Positions 1 to 6,382 of a DNA stretch of 40,787 bases are shown here, one piece after another. This DNA is from Bacillus_I endophytica_A (GTDB taxonomy: Bacteria > Bacillota > Bacilli > Bacillales > Bacillaceae_H), in NCBI RefSeq assembly GCF_026790145.1, contig NZ_JALAMS010000021.1:1-40787 (forward strand). Direction: 5' to 3'. The notes beneath the pieces were generated by a model. That model was not told the DNA's origin. It worked only from the letters and a program-made list of their open reading frames with translations, and did not search any database. The number at the start of each line of letters is the position of its first letter. The stretch's first letter is position 1. A program made the translations under genes and the position numbers.

Positions 1-14
1 CCTGCTTACCCGAC
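1..14 (+). mobile_element. 3' tip of a group II intron (cut by window edge)
   Basis: The window opens with a short stretch ending TTACCCGAC. The two introns in this window with a visible 3' end finish with TTACTCGAC (ending at 23663) and TTACCCGCC (minus strand, ending at 38981). Directly after base 14 the sequence continues TAAACT, the second half of an XerD-type arm, exactly as after the intron at 38981. I infer that the body of a fourth intron of this family lies left of the window. Confidence 0.55.
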
Positions 15-41
15 TAAACTAATAATGCATAAGGTATTCAT
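15..41 (+). other. 3' half of a dif-like Xer site (site A), split by an intron
   Basis: TAAACT at 15-20 is the end of an XerD-type arm. It is followed by the downstream extension seen at other sites, closest to the one at 4247-4267 (AATAATGCATA, then TATTCAT). The 5' half should lie beyond the intron, outside the window. Confidence 0.6.
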
Positions 42-50
42 TAAAACGTC

Positions 51-89
51 AAAAAACAGAGAAGTTGCTACGGGACTTCTCTGTTTTTT
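51..89. terminator. bidirectional hairpin terminator
   Basis: AACAGAGAAGT pairs with ACTTCTCTGTT, with an A-run before and a T-run after, so it could stop transcripts from either side. It is the only feature between site A and site B (about 150 bp): a cassette interval without a gene. Confidence 0.75.
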
Positions 90-167
90 CTTTCGTGACA
101 ACCCTATTTTGACGTATTTATGGAACTTACTTTTATTATATGCTCTGTGCTTGGAATTGTTATTATT

Positions 168-215
168 TCTACCTGTAAGGTAGATTATGTTAACTAAGGA
201 TGTATAGGGTATACA
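168..215 (+). other. dif-like Xer site B with downstream dyad
   Basis: Left arm TCTACCTGTAA (168-178), 6-bp spacer, right arm TTATGTTAACT (185-195). The right arm matches the XerD half of Bacillus dif (TTATGTAAACT) at 10 of 11 positions. After 5 bp comes the dyad TGTATAGGGTATACA (201-215). Same orientation as the other sites in 1-11.5 kb. Confidence 0.75.
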
Positions 216-228
216 CTTATATTTTGAA

Positions 229-678
229 TTACGAATCAACTTTAGGGGTTTCTTGGATAAATGTATTTTGTCCTGCAGCAATTTGCCATGTCTCTTGTTC
301 TTTAACCATCACATAGATAGCTAGGCTACATTGCTGGTTTTCTATCACTTTTCCTTCAGAGGTTGTAGGATATTGGAGAATGTGTGCAATAGCTACTTCT
401 GGGCGAAGAAATTGGATGTTTTCAACCTTGTAACGTGCATATGAGTTACTGAGTGGGCCTTCTAAGAGAATTTTGTGTGTTTCATTGATTTGTTTCCAGC
501 TAGATAGACGAGATCCCATAACATTGACCCATGAGGCGTTTTGAGTAAAATTACGATCTAATTTATCTGCATCATGTTGATTAAATGCAGATTCCATTTC
601 AGCGATTATTTCGTAAATAGCTTTAATTTCTTGCTGTTGTTCTTCTTTGAAATTGTTAATATTGGAGTTTTTAGACAT
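229..678 (-). CDS. SnoaL/DUF4440-like protein (SgcJ/EcaC type)
   Basis: About 149 residues. The fold signature of the NTF2/SnoaL superfamily is visible: an N-terminal helix (EIIAEMESAFNQHDADKL), then FTQNASWVNVMGS, then strands ending in the WQIAAGQNTFI motif. Members of this family are small enzymes or binding proteins of diverse substrate, so no reaction can be given. The start is the ATG at 678, with GGAAGGAGA 6-7 bp upstream; a longer reading frame to 747 has no ribosome site. It points left towards site B, only 14 bp from the site's dyad. A bidirectional terminator at 856-890 lies upstream. Likely cytoplasmic, with no signal peptide. Confidence 0.75.
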   Translation of the reverse strand: MSKNSNINNFKEEQQQEIKAIYEIIAEMESAFNQHDADKLDRNFTQNASWVNVMGSRLSSWKQINETHKILLEGPLSNSYARYKVENIQFLRPEVAIAHILQYPTTSEGKVIENQQCSLAIYVMVKEQETWQIAAGQNTFIQETPKVDS

Positions 679-855
679 ATTATTTCTCCTTCCTATTTTA
701 TATTCTTCAATCATAGTAAAAGAAAGTATTGTTAAAAAAACTTTCAATAAGTAACTTGATATCTATATTTTATTAATTTTAAGAGATTATATATTCCAAC
801 AAATTCCTTATATTTAATTATACTTTAGATTGATTGAAACAATGTTAAATAAGAT

Positions 856-892
856 AAAAAAAGGATCTATAATTGTAGATCCTTTTTTTATT
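856..892. terminator. bidirectional terminator hairpin
   Basis: AAGGATCTA pairs with TAGATCCTT, flanked by an A-run and a T-run. It separates the SnoaL-like gene from the following repeat. Confidence 0.75.
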
Positions 893-927
893 GCCTCTTG
901 CTTTTTTTTAATTGTTATATCTTACAT

Positions 928-1080
928 TTTTTAGGTGTCGCTTTTTTCGTACACCCTACCTTTTATAAACGTTGATATAATAACATTCTTTAACTTGGCC
1001 CTTCTCACTCTATTTAAATAGCAATTCGTCGATAGAATTGCAAGACTAATTTTATCTTTTTTTCGTAGAAAAAATCATTA
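928..1080 (+). repeat. R2 repeat, copy a (hairpin-headed direct repeat)
   Basis: It begins with a hairpin (AGGTGT...ACACCCT), then TATAAACGTTGATATAATAA, a CTCACTCT box, and an inverted repeat AGCAATTC/GAATTGC followed by GACTAA. Copy b at 1518-1680 has the same order of elements. Together the two copies flank the small hydrophobic gene at 1276 as direct repeats. Function unknown; it could be a second kind of cassette boundary. Confidence 0.55.
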
Positions 1081-1275
1081 GCCTGGAGGCTAAAAATTCA
1101 TCTAAAGATGATAATTTCCAAAGAATGGGGGTTTTTCGATTTTCATATTATTCCATATATGCTAAATGAGAGAAAATAATCGGTTTCTTTTATAATTAGA
1201 TACTTGTCCATTTCGCCTTCGTCTTTATTTGAATAAAATATAGTATATTCCATATGAGGAAGCGGGGTGAATAGT

Positions 1276-1455
1276 ATGATAGACAATTTGATTCAACTTA
1301 TTCAAGCTCTTCTAACAAGTTTGATTGATTTGATTAGTGCGCTTGTTTCCCTACTCGGAGATGCCTTACAAGGAGTAGTTACTGCACTGCTCGGTTTCTT
1401 AGGATCCGTTGTACAGGCTATTATCGATCTACTTGGCTCACTTCTTCCTGCATAG
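1276..1455 (+). CDS. 59-residue hydrophobic acidic peptide
   Basis: The peptide is almost entirely Leu/Ile/Val/Ala with regularly spaced Asp, Gln and Ser, and has no Lys or Arg. The spacing suggests two or three amphipathic or membrane helices (IDLISALVSLLG, VVTALLGFLG, VVQAIIDLLGSLL). No family recognised. Small secreted or membrane-active peptides, holins and spore-associated hydrophobic peptides share this look, but none can be assigned. Start: ATG at 1276, preceded by GCGGGGTGA as ribosome site; a GTG at 1267 would overlap that site. A terminator follows at 1491. The gene is flanked by R2 copies a and b. Confidence 0.65.
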   Translation: MIDNLIQLIQALLTSLIDLISALVSLLGDALQGVVTALLGFLGSVVQAIIDLLGSLLPA

Positions 1456-1490
1456 TAAATAAAGTCGTGCATGTTCCTAGATTTTCCAAC

Positions 1491-1516
1491 AGCCCTTTTT
1501 TTAGGGCTATTTTTTA
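1491..1516 (+). terminator. rho-independent terminator
   Basis: AGCCCT pairs with AGGGCT over a T-rich loop, then a T-run. It ends the small hydrophobic gene. Confidence 0.75.
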
Positions 1517-1517
1517 T

Positions 1518-1680
1518 GTATTTCGTTGTTTCTTAATCCGGCAACAACGAAAACTGCTATAAACGCTTGATATAATAAGGTTTTTTATCTTGTAAATACT
1601 AAGTTTGCTCTCACTCTCAATTAAATAGCAATTCGTCATTAGAATTGCAGGACTAAATTTATCTTTTTTTCGTAAGAAAA
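1518..1680 (+). repeat. R2 repeat, copy b
   Basis: Hairpin TTTCGTTGTT...AACAACGAAA, then AAACTGCTATAAACGCTTGA and TATAATAAGG, CTCTCACTCTCAATTAA, and the inverted repeat GCAATTC/GAATTGC. It matches copy a over most of its length. Its head (hairpin plus AAACTGCTNTAAA) matches copy c at 11414. Confidence 0.6.
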
Positions 1681-1733
1681 CAATTGAGAAAAAGCTAAAT
1701 ATTAGTGGTCAATAACGGATTTGTACTTTCTTT

Positions 1734-1761
1734 ACTTCCTCAAATAACGATTATGTAAGCG
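1734..1761 (+). other. dif-like Xer site overlapping a gene 3' end
   Basis: Left arm ACTTCCTCAAA matches the XerC arm of Bacillus dif (ACTTCCTAGAA) at 9 of 11 positions. Right arm TTATGTAAGCG matches at 8 of 11. The right arm supplies the last codons and the TAA stop of the gene on the opposite strand (1751-2164). No TGTATA dyad follows, because the coding region starts here. Confidence 0.6.
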
Positions 1762-2164
1762 GTATTCTCGCATTACAATCAAAATTAGGTGTGAAGTGTG
1801 CGATTTTTTCTAAGGGGATACTTAAGGGTATTGGAAACTGAAAAAATGGAGCAGTGACCATCTTGATATTGACAGGGAATAAAGTGACAGCTCCTTGTTC
1901 AACAGCAAGGACAGTACCACAAAATATAGGTCTAAATGCTTGACCAAATAAGTTAAGCTGATCAGATTCTGTAACGATTAAAATTGATTCCCCGATTAAC
2001 CCTTGTAATTCTTCAAGTAAGGGATCTTCTACTTCATCTACATCGATACGCATGGGTCCTTCTAGGACTCGTGCCTTTTTTTTATCCTTTTTATTTTGAT
2101 TGTTGTTTTTCTCATCATAGTTATATTTTCTTTCTTTATTATTTTTTCCACTTTCAAATGACAT
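1751..2164 (-). CDS. unrecognised 137-aa protein, cassette duplicate 1
   Basis: The N-terminal 35 residues are Lys/Asn-rich and low-complexity. The C-terminal part is beta-rich (LIGESILIVTESDQLNLFG, then CGTVLAVEQGAVTLFPVNI) and resembles an Sm-like barrel as found in several Bacillus spore-coat-associated small proteins; this is inference only. A close paralogue lies at 6523-6945, and the flanks, including the Xer sites, are duplicated with it. Start: ATG at 2164 with GGGAGGAC upstream; an in-frame upstream ATG at 2191 lies before the ribosome site. The last codons and stop come from the Xer site arm at 1751. Confidence 0.75.
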   Translation of the reverse strand: MSFESGKNNKERKYNYDEKNNNQNKKDKKKARVLEGPMRIDVDEVEDPLLEELQGLIGESILIVTESDQLNLFGQAFRPIFCGTVLAVEQGAVTLFPVNIKMVTAPFFQFPIPLSIPLEKIAHFTPNFDCNARIPLT

Positions 2165-2362
2165 AAAAAGTCCTCCCTTTGTTTTGAACAATACTGAAGA
2201 TGAGAGAACAAGTTATAAGATAGTCTTGTTCCCTTTCTATAGACCTGTATGAAATAGAGAACTTGTTTTATTCAGCCAAATGAATATAAAGGGAAAAAAT
2301 TACATTGAAATGGCATCATGTGAAATTAAATATAACAGGTTGCTAGGAGGCTAATGTTTTTT

Positions 2363-2410
2363 ACTGGCGATAATGTAGATTATGTAAACTAAAAATGAAT
2401 ATGATATACG
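2363..2410 (+). other. dif-like Xer site C
   Basis: Left arm ACTGGCGATAA (2363-2373), spacer TGTAGA, right arm TTATGTAAACT (2380-2390), identical to the XerD half of Bacillus subtilis dif. A weaker dyad (ATGAATATGATATACG) follows. Confidence 0.8.
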
Positions 2411-2515
2411 CTGTTTCTTAAAGGATATACTTATAGAGACATTATATGTGGAACTTTTATACAATCTGTCCGTATGGATTATAAGATGGGATATTATGAA
2501 GGAGAAAAAGAAGGG

Positions 2516-2710
2516 ATGATTCGAATGAAGGCTTTAGTATTATTTCTAGAAATAATGTTTTTCTTAGCAGTTTTAGGATTAATAGCTTCAACGCTTGGAG
2601 TAGAGGCTTTGCAAGAATGGAAGATTACTTTAATTATTATAGCTGGGTCCCTATTTATTATTACTACGATACTGAGGAGAAAAAAGAAAGGTCTTACGCA
2701 AAACTCGTAA
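2516..2710 (+). CDS. small two-helix membrane protein
   Basis: 64 residues with two hydrophobic segments (LVLFLEIMFFLAVLGLIAST and ITLIIIAGSLFIITTI) and a basic tail (RRKKKG), so probably a bitopic or hairpin membrane protein with the basic end in the cytoplasm. No family recognised. The start is uncertain: ATG 2516 (AAGGAG 11 bp upstream) or ATG 2525 (AGAAGGGA upstream). It is the only gene between Xer sites C and D and carries its own terminator at 2741, a complete one-gene cassette. Confidence 0.65.
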   Translation: MIRMKALVLFLEIMFFLAVLGLIASTLGVEALQEWKITLIIIAGSLFIITTILRRKKKGLTQNS

Positions 2711-2740
2711 AACACTCGTAAAACAATGCTCATCCATACA

Positions 2741-2784
2741 AAGAACCCGAATAGGATTTTAATACTTCTATTCGGGTTCTTTAC
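2741..2784 (+). terminator. rho-independent terminator
   Basis: AAGAACCCGAATAG pairs perfectly with CTATTCGGGTTCTT, followed by T residues. Confidence 0.85.
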
Positions 2785-2826
2785 GTTAAGCATGTATTAT
2801 AAAAGTACTTGTATGCTTTTCTTAAT

Positions 2827-2874
2827 ACTTCCAGTAACAATCATTATGTTAACTAAGGTTGTATATGGTATACA
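2827..2874 (+). other. dif-like Xer site D with dyad
   Basis: Left arm ACTTCCAGTAA (2827-2837) shares ACTTCC and the final AA with dif. Spacer CAATCA, right arm TTATGTTAACT (2844-2854). Dyad TGTATATGGTATACA at 2860-2874. This is one of the clearest sites. Confidence 0.85.
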
Positions 2875-2878
2875 GTAT

Positions 2879-2913
2879 AAAAAACCTACTGCTTGGAGTC
2901 AGTAGGTTTTTCT
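2879..2913. terminator. hairpin terminator just after site D
   Basis: AAAAACCTACTG pairs with CAGTAGGTTTTT. It sits immediately downstream of the dyad, a placement repeated at sites A, J and K. Confidence 0.8.
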
Positions 2914-3164
2914 GTTATGTTTCTAGGTTTTAAGGGTGATACTTTACGTATCTTGAGTAGTTTGCTCAAAACATTAAAATTTATTCATTTTATTTTTTAA
3001 CGTTTTAAGAGATTATGATAAATTAAAACCTTTCCAGGTTTGGTGAATTTCTTATACCTGAACTGGAAACTTGATCTTTCGTTAGCCAATAAATGTCTTA
3101 ATACGTTATTTTTCTTTTTCTGGTCGAATACAATTTATATAAGGGGCGATAGGAGGGAATATAA

Positions 3165-3359
3165 ATGCTTGATATATTCACCATTCTTGAGTGTAGATAT
3201 TGTAAAAAGACATTTAAGATCAAATCTGAGAAAATTGTTGCTAGGAATGCAAATATTCAGTGTCCAAGTTGTGGAATTATTGTTAATAATTCGGCTGCCG
3301 TTGAAAGGTATTACCAATCAATCAACGATTTCAAAAAACGTTTAAGTGGGGTTAAGTGA
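3165..3359 (+). CDS. small zinc-ribbon protein
   Basis: 64 residues with two Cys pairs: CRYC at residues 10-13 and CPSC at 33-36, separated by 19 residues. This is the layout of a rubredoxin-like or zinc-ribbon knuckle that should bind one zinc. The remaining C-terminus (VERYYQSINDFKKRL) looks helical. No enzyme domain. Start: ATG at 3165, with TAGGAGGG 8 bp upstream. It is the only gene between sites D and E; the terminator at 3561 lies about 200 bp downstream and abuts site E. Role unknown; such mini zinc ribbons often bind nucleic acid or protein. Confidence 0.75.
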   Translation: MLDIFTILECRYCKKTFKIKSEKIVARNANIQCPSCGIIVNNSAAVERYYQSINDFKKRLSGVK

Positions 3360-3560
3360 TTTAATTAATTTGTACTCGCCCCTCCTTTTTTCTCCTTATA
3401 TTAATATATGAAAGAAACTCATGAAAATGTCCACGTTTTAATGTGGTGATTTTAGGAATTGTAGTTGAGAGTTGGATCCTATCAACAAAAAGCTGAAAAC
3501 ATACGCTAAGTCTATATTACTTGCTAAATGATGTTGGTTATACCCGACAATGCTAAGGAA

Positions 3561-3599
3561 AAAGGGGTTGGGTATCTAAAAGGTACCCAACCCTTTTTT
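3561..3599 (+). terminator. rho-independent terminator abutting site E
   Basis: GGGTTGGGTA pairs with TACCCAACCC, then a T-run that runs into the left arm of site E. It belongs to a recurring terminator family with copies at 8086, 8415, 23111 and 39516. Confidence 0.85.
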
Positions 3600-3644
3600 G
3601 CCGATAATTGACATTATGTTAACTGGATTTGTATATAGTATGCA
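3597..3644 (+). other. dif-like Xer site E with dyad
   Basis: Left arm TTTGCCGATAA (3597-3607), spacer TTGACA, right arm TTATGTTAACT (3614-3624), then TGTATATAGTATGCA at 3630-3644. Confidence 0.8.
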
Positions 3645-3699
3645 TGCGATAATAACAGCGTTTTTATCCTTAACGTTGTAAATTGTCAAAATCCTGAGG

Positions 3700-4071
3700 C
3701 TACCCCTTTACATCGTAAATCGATGCTTCCGCCCAACATTTTGTATCATTCCACCAAGGCTCTTGACAACGTAATCGTATTCGGTAAGAGCGACCATTAC
3801 TTTGGATTTTTCTACCAATAGCATACTTATCCGTAATTGTACCATTAGCAATAACGTTCCCCTTGGTATCAAATACATCATAGCCTACATTTAAATTATT
3901 ATAATTAGTAACAGCTATAGTCATTTTACCTTTACCTTTTATCCAACCTGAATATACTGGTCCAGAACCGTTTAAATATACAGTTTTAGATGCTGCGGAT
4001 ACTTCTCCATACACAGAAATAACCATTATGAACGCTAAAACTAAGGACATAAAAATCTTTTTTATTTTCAT
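3700..4071 (-). CDS. secreted small beta-rich protein
   Basis: 123 residues. The N-terminus is a typical signal peptide: MKIKKIF, a hydrophobic core SLVLAFIMVISVYG, and a probable cleavage after SAA. The mature part is beta-rich (KTVYLNGSGPVYSGWIKGKG and NVGYDVFDTKGNVIANGTI) with two Cys near the C-terminus (LRCQEP and KCWAEA) that could form a disulfide. No family recognised. Start: ATG at 4071 with AAGGAG 9 bp upstream; a longer frame to 4110 lacks a ribosome site. Sole gene between sites E and F. Likely exported to the envelope or medium. Confidence 0.75.
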   Translation of the reverse strand: MKIKKIFMSLVLAFIMVISVYGEVSAASKTVYLNGSGPVYSGWIKGKGKMTIAVTNYNNLNVGYDVFDTKGNVIANGTITDKYAIGRKIQSNGRSYRIRLRCQEPWWNDTKCWAEASIYDVKG

Positions 4072-4218
4072 TTTTGCTTGCTCCTTATTGTTATAATTTT
4101 TTAAAAGCACAAACTTGTAAAATTATAACATTTTATAGTTTGTCCTTAGAAGAAGTAAATGTCCTTATTTATTAGGTTCCAACGAAAAAATGATTTTGCA
4201 ACTTGAAGATCCTTTTTC

Positions 4219-4267
4219 AATACGGATAAGATGGATTATGTAAACTAATAATGCATATGCTATTCAT
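4219..4267 (+). other. dif-like Xer site F with extension
   Basis: Left arm AATACGGATAA (4219-4229), spacer GATGGA, right arm TTATGTAAACT (4236-4246). The extension (ATGCATATGCTATTCAT) is the variant dyad also seen after the intron at position 15. Confidence 0.8.
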
Positions 4268-4480
4268 ATCGTAAATGATTTATTGTTTATTGAGAGGTTG
4301 TTTTTTTATATTCCAAGATAAAAAAGAGAGGCCCTACAGATAACCTCTCTTTTTTCACCTTGGTTCAATTCGTTATTGTGTGGGATTGATTTATATATAT
4401 GTATTGTTTTAGAAAATTGCTATTCTCTTCTTAAAGTAAGTACTTGTTTCAGTAAAGGAACCTCAAACAAAGGTTCCTTT
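4268..4480. other. gene-less interval between sites F and G
   Basis: About 210 bp. I see no open frame with a ribosome site. It holds a strong bidirectional hairpin at 4322-4357 (AAAGAGAGG with CCTCTCTTT) and a second at 4451-4483 (AGTAAAGGAACCT with AGGTTCCTTTACT) whose right stem overlaps the first base of site G. Either an empty cassette or one encoding a small RNA. Confidence 0.5.
4322..4357. terminator. bidirectional terminator
   Basis: AAAAAGAGAGG pairs with CCTCTCTTTTTT. Confidence 0.75.
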
Positions 4481-4483
4481 ACT
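4451..4483 (+). terminator. strong hairpin overlapping site G
   Basis: A 13-bp stem, AGTAAAGGAACCT against AGGTTCCTTTACT. The last bases are shared with the left arm of site G. Confidence 0.65.
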
Positions 4484-4508
4484 TCTTATAACACTCATTA
4501 TGTTAACT
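4481..4508 (+). other. dif-like Xer site G
   Basis: Left arm ACTTCTTATAA (4481-4491; dif-like start ACTTC and end AA), spacer CACTCA, right arm TTATGTTAACT (4498-4508). The extension after it (ATGAATAATAAATTT) is degenerate. Confidence 0.85.
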
Positions 4509-4538
4509 GAAAATGAATAATAAATTTTAAAAAGCCCC

Positions 4539-4567
4539 TTTACTTTGTAAGCGTTTTCAGTTATAAT
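4539..4567 (+). promoter_or_regulatory. SigA-type promoter for a probable small RNA
   Basis: TTTACT at 4539-4544 and TATAAT at 4562-4567 with a 17-bp spacer. No gene with a ribosome site starts downstream before a terminator about 70 bp further on. Confidence 0.55.
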
Positions 4568-4573
4568 GATAGT

Positions 4574-4663
4574 AGGTTGGATGGCATGAGTGGCTGTCAT
4601 AGTATTTAGCGTAGGTGGGGCTGATACAAGGGAACAGGACATATAAAGGATGTCCTTTTTTAT
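4574..4663 (+). ncRNA. candidate small RNA (about 90 nt)
   Basis: It lies between the promoter at 4539 and an intrinsic terminator (AGGACAT with ATGTCCT, T-run to 4662). Upstream of the terminator a second stem is visible (ATGGCA with TGTCAT). It holds only one tiny frame (MSGCHSI) with no convincing ribosome site. No known RNA family is recognised. A mis-scored short peptide or riboswitch remnant is possible. Confidence 0.45.
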
Positions 4664-4739
4664 TTGCATAAGAATTAATTGCTGTTAGCATAACAAAAAT
4701 TCAATCAACTTAATAGTACGATATTTACTTTTAAATAAA

Positions 4740-4769
4740 AATAGCGTCCAATAATTGGGCGCTATTTTT
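4740..4769. terminator. hairpin terminator
   Basis: AATAGCG-CCAA pairs with TTGG-CGCTATT, then a T-run. Confidence 0.75.
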
Positions 4770-4782
4770 GTTTGTGTAAAAA

Positions 4783-4806
4783 GTTAACGTAATGCACATG
4801 CTCATA
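4783..4806 (+). repeat. remnant of an Xer-site right part
   Basis: GTTAAC, then AATGCACATGCTCAT, resembles the right arm plus extension of site F, but the left part is lost. It sits between the small-RNA unit and the PepSY gene, where a cassette boundary would be expected. Confidence 0.35.
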
Positions 4807-4864
4807 GTTGTTTTGTCCTCTACATAGGGTAGAAAATAATATTATAAATCAGGAGGTATTTCTA

Positions 4865-5110
4865 ATGCATGAACATTATAGTCCCTATACAACTCCCATA
4901 TACAGACAACGAATTTCTATTCAACAAGCACAACAAATTGCTCTTCAAAGAGTCCCAGGGCAAATCTTACATGTAGATATGGATATGGAAAACGGTACTT
5001 TAGTGTATGAAATCTTTATTTTGACATCACAAAACAGAGTATATGAAGTTAAGATAAATGGTAGGACAGGAAGAGTTTTGAAAATCGAAGAGGAAAATGA
5101 CTTCGATTGA
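4865..5110 (+). CDS. PepSY-domain protein
   Basis: 81 residues. A short N-terminal tail rich in Tyr and Pro leads into one PepSY domain: ISIQQAQQIALQRVPGQILHVDMD, then LVYEIFILTSQNRVYEVKINGRTGRVLKIE. The pattern of an A/I-rich helix, E/D-rich strands and the final G-x-V-L-K is characteristic. PepSY domains occur in propeptides and spore or envelope proteins and can inhibit peptidases. There is no signal peptide here. Start: ATG at 4865 with AGGAGG 8 bp upstream. The terminator at 5124 ends the gene, and site H follows 7 bp later. Confidence 0.8.
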   Translation: MHEHYSPYTTPIYRQRISIQQAQQIALQRVPGQILHVDMDMENGTLVYEIFILTSQNRVYEVKINGRTGRVLKIEEENDFD

Positions 5111-5123
5111 GTATTTAAGTCAG

Positions 5124-5156
5124 AAACGAGAATGTTGTATATAACATTCTCGTTTG
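5124..5156 (+). terminator. rho-independent terminator before site H
   Basis: AACGAGAATGTT pairs with AACATTCTCGTT. Confidence 0.85.
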
Positions 5157-5162
5157 TTTATA

Positions 5163-5210
5163 TCTTCTTATAACGTACATTATGATAACTAAAAATGTAT
5201 AAATTATACA
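5163..5210 (+). other. dif-like Xer site H with dyad
   Basis: Left arm TCTTCTTATAA (5163-5173), identical to the left arm beside the intron at 38074-38084. Spacer CGTACA, right arm TTATGATAACT (5180-5190), dyad TGTATAAATTATACA at 5196-5210. Confidence 0.8.
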
Positions 5211-5366
5211 TATGATTCTTGAAAACTCGTTCAGCAATCAGGCAATATTTCCGAATAACTAATTGTGGTAATGATGGGGGGGTTGGAAACCTTTATAAGG
5301 ATGAACATATGTATATTAAATGCCAAGTTATTTGAAGAACAGGTAACAACTGTCGCCGAGCTTTCT

Positions 5367-5807
5367 TTAATATCTATAAGCACTTTCGCATGTATTAGCC
5401 TGTGGCTCATAATAACAATGTTGTTTATATTGGCCTGCAAATGGTTGATCATACCATGTAGGTGGACACGGAGCATACGGATTAAAATACCAAAGAGCAT
5501 ACTTAGAAGGATGTTGTCTCCAATACCTTACTACTTGTCGTGCCAATTTTCTCTCTACGTTTCTTGCTGGATTATAAAATAAATTACCTTTTTGTACTGC
5601 TTCAAAAGAGTAATTTCCACCTTGAACTTGAAAAATTACATCCCGTATGGTTCTTACATCCTTAAAATCTAAACAATCAACTACTGTTCGATTTACAATG
5701 ACATTCCCAACCATAAGCATCCCTAGTCGCCCTTCAGCCACTGCTTCTGCCCGCATCATCCTTGCAATTAAATCAATGTCACTATCTCTATATTTTACTC
5801 TCGTCAC
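5367..5807 (-). CDS. CwlJ/SleB-type cell wall hydrolase
   Basis: 146 residues covering the whole Hydrolase_2 domain: LIARMMRAEAVAEGRLGMLMVGNVIVNR style N-terminal half with Glu at 21 and 25, then FKDVRTIRDVIFQ, FEAVQKGNLFYNPA and WYFNPYAPCPPTW. CwlJ-type lysins of this length act on spore cortex peptidoglycan during germination; the similarity is clear although the substrate is inferred. It lacks a signal peptide, like CwlJ. Start: GTG at 5807 preceded by AGAGGTGAT; no ATG fits in frame. No GerQ-like partner is adjacent. It shares the H-I interval with a dead winged-helix gene. Confidence 0.88.
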   Translation of the reverse strand: MTRVKYRDSDIDLIARMMRAEAVAEGRLGMLMVGNVIVNRTVVDCLDFKDVRTIRDVIFQVQGGNYSFEAVQKGNLFYNPARNVERKLARQVVRYWRQHPSKYALWYFNPYAPCPPTWYDQPFAGQYKQHCYYEPQANTCESAYRY

Positions 5808-5948
5808 TTTTCATCACCTCTACTAAGGATTGTATTAAAAACAGCCTACAAAAATGTCGAGTGGTTACATCCAATTGGTATAATTAGTAAATAACATCAG
5901 TATTCGGTACCTTATACCGTTAGTTTCCTTTACTTTTTACAATAGCTT

Positions 5949-6215
5949 CTAATTATCAATGACGCCTTTATCAACTAGTTTATTTACAATGCGACTAACT
6001 TTAGATTTATCTGTTTTAAGCTTTTCAGCAATCTGTTTTTGAGACATAGGAACAGCACTTCTGGAGTGAATATCATCAACAATATAATTACTTTAAAACT
6101 GTAAAAAACGTTGAATTCGATGATCATCCTTTTGCCCGACATTTTGGACGAAATAGGAAGGCATTTGTGGCAATATTTCTTCTATTTCGTGCTGATTCCC
6201 ATTTGTTATAGTCAT
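5949..6215 (-). pseudogene. winged-helix (RepL/MarR-like) pseudogene
   Basis: Reading from ATG 6215 (AAAGGAAG upstream) gives about 41 codons, then an in-frame TAA, and then an intact winged-helix segment (VDDIHSRSAVPMSQKQIAEK, then SKVSRIVNKLVDKG). It aligns with the relic at 11027-11399, where the stop position is Lys, so the TAA looks like a point mutation. It also ends early compared with that copy. Family resembles RepL-type plasmid replication proteins or MarR-like regulators; I cannot separate these. Confidence 0.7.
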
Positions 6216-6298
6216 GAACTTTCTTCCTTTTATAAAAGATACTTATGCTAGTAGAGTATATCATTCAAGGAAAAGAGTTCGGACAGGTTCTGATACTG

Positions 6299-6336
6299 AA
6301 AAAACCTTTAGAAGTATTATTTCCAAAGGTTTTTTG
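6299..6336. terminator. terminator abutting site I
   Basis: AAAAAACCTTT pairs with AAAGGTTTTTT. The T-run merges with the left arm of site I. Confidence 0.8.
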
Positions 6337-6382
6337 TTCCTGTAACAAAGATTATGTAAATTAAATTTGTATTTCGTATACA
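6335..6382 (+). other. dif-like Xer site I with dyad
   Basis: Left arm TGTTCCTGTAA (6335-6345), spacer CAAAGA, right arm TTATGTAAATT (6352-6362), dyad TGTATTTCGTATACA at 6368-6382. Confidence 0.78.

Noticed and set aside
1984..2166. Rightward 60-codon frame opposite the gene at 1751
   Set aside because: No ribosome site; the opposite strand is a conserved gene with a paralogue.
5265..5582. 105-codon rightward frame opposite the CwlJ-type gene
   Set aside because: Antisense shadow of a clear Hydrolase_2 domain.
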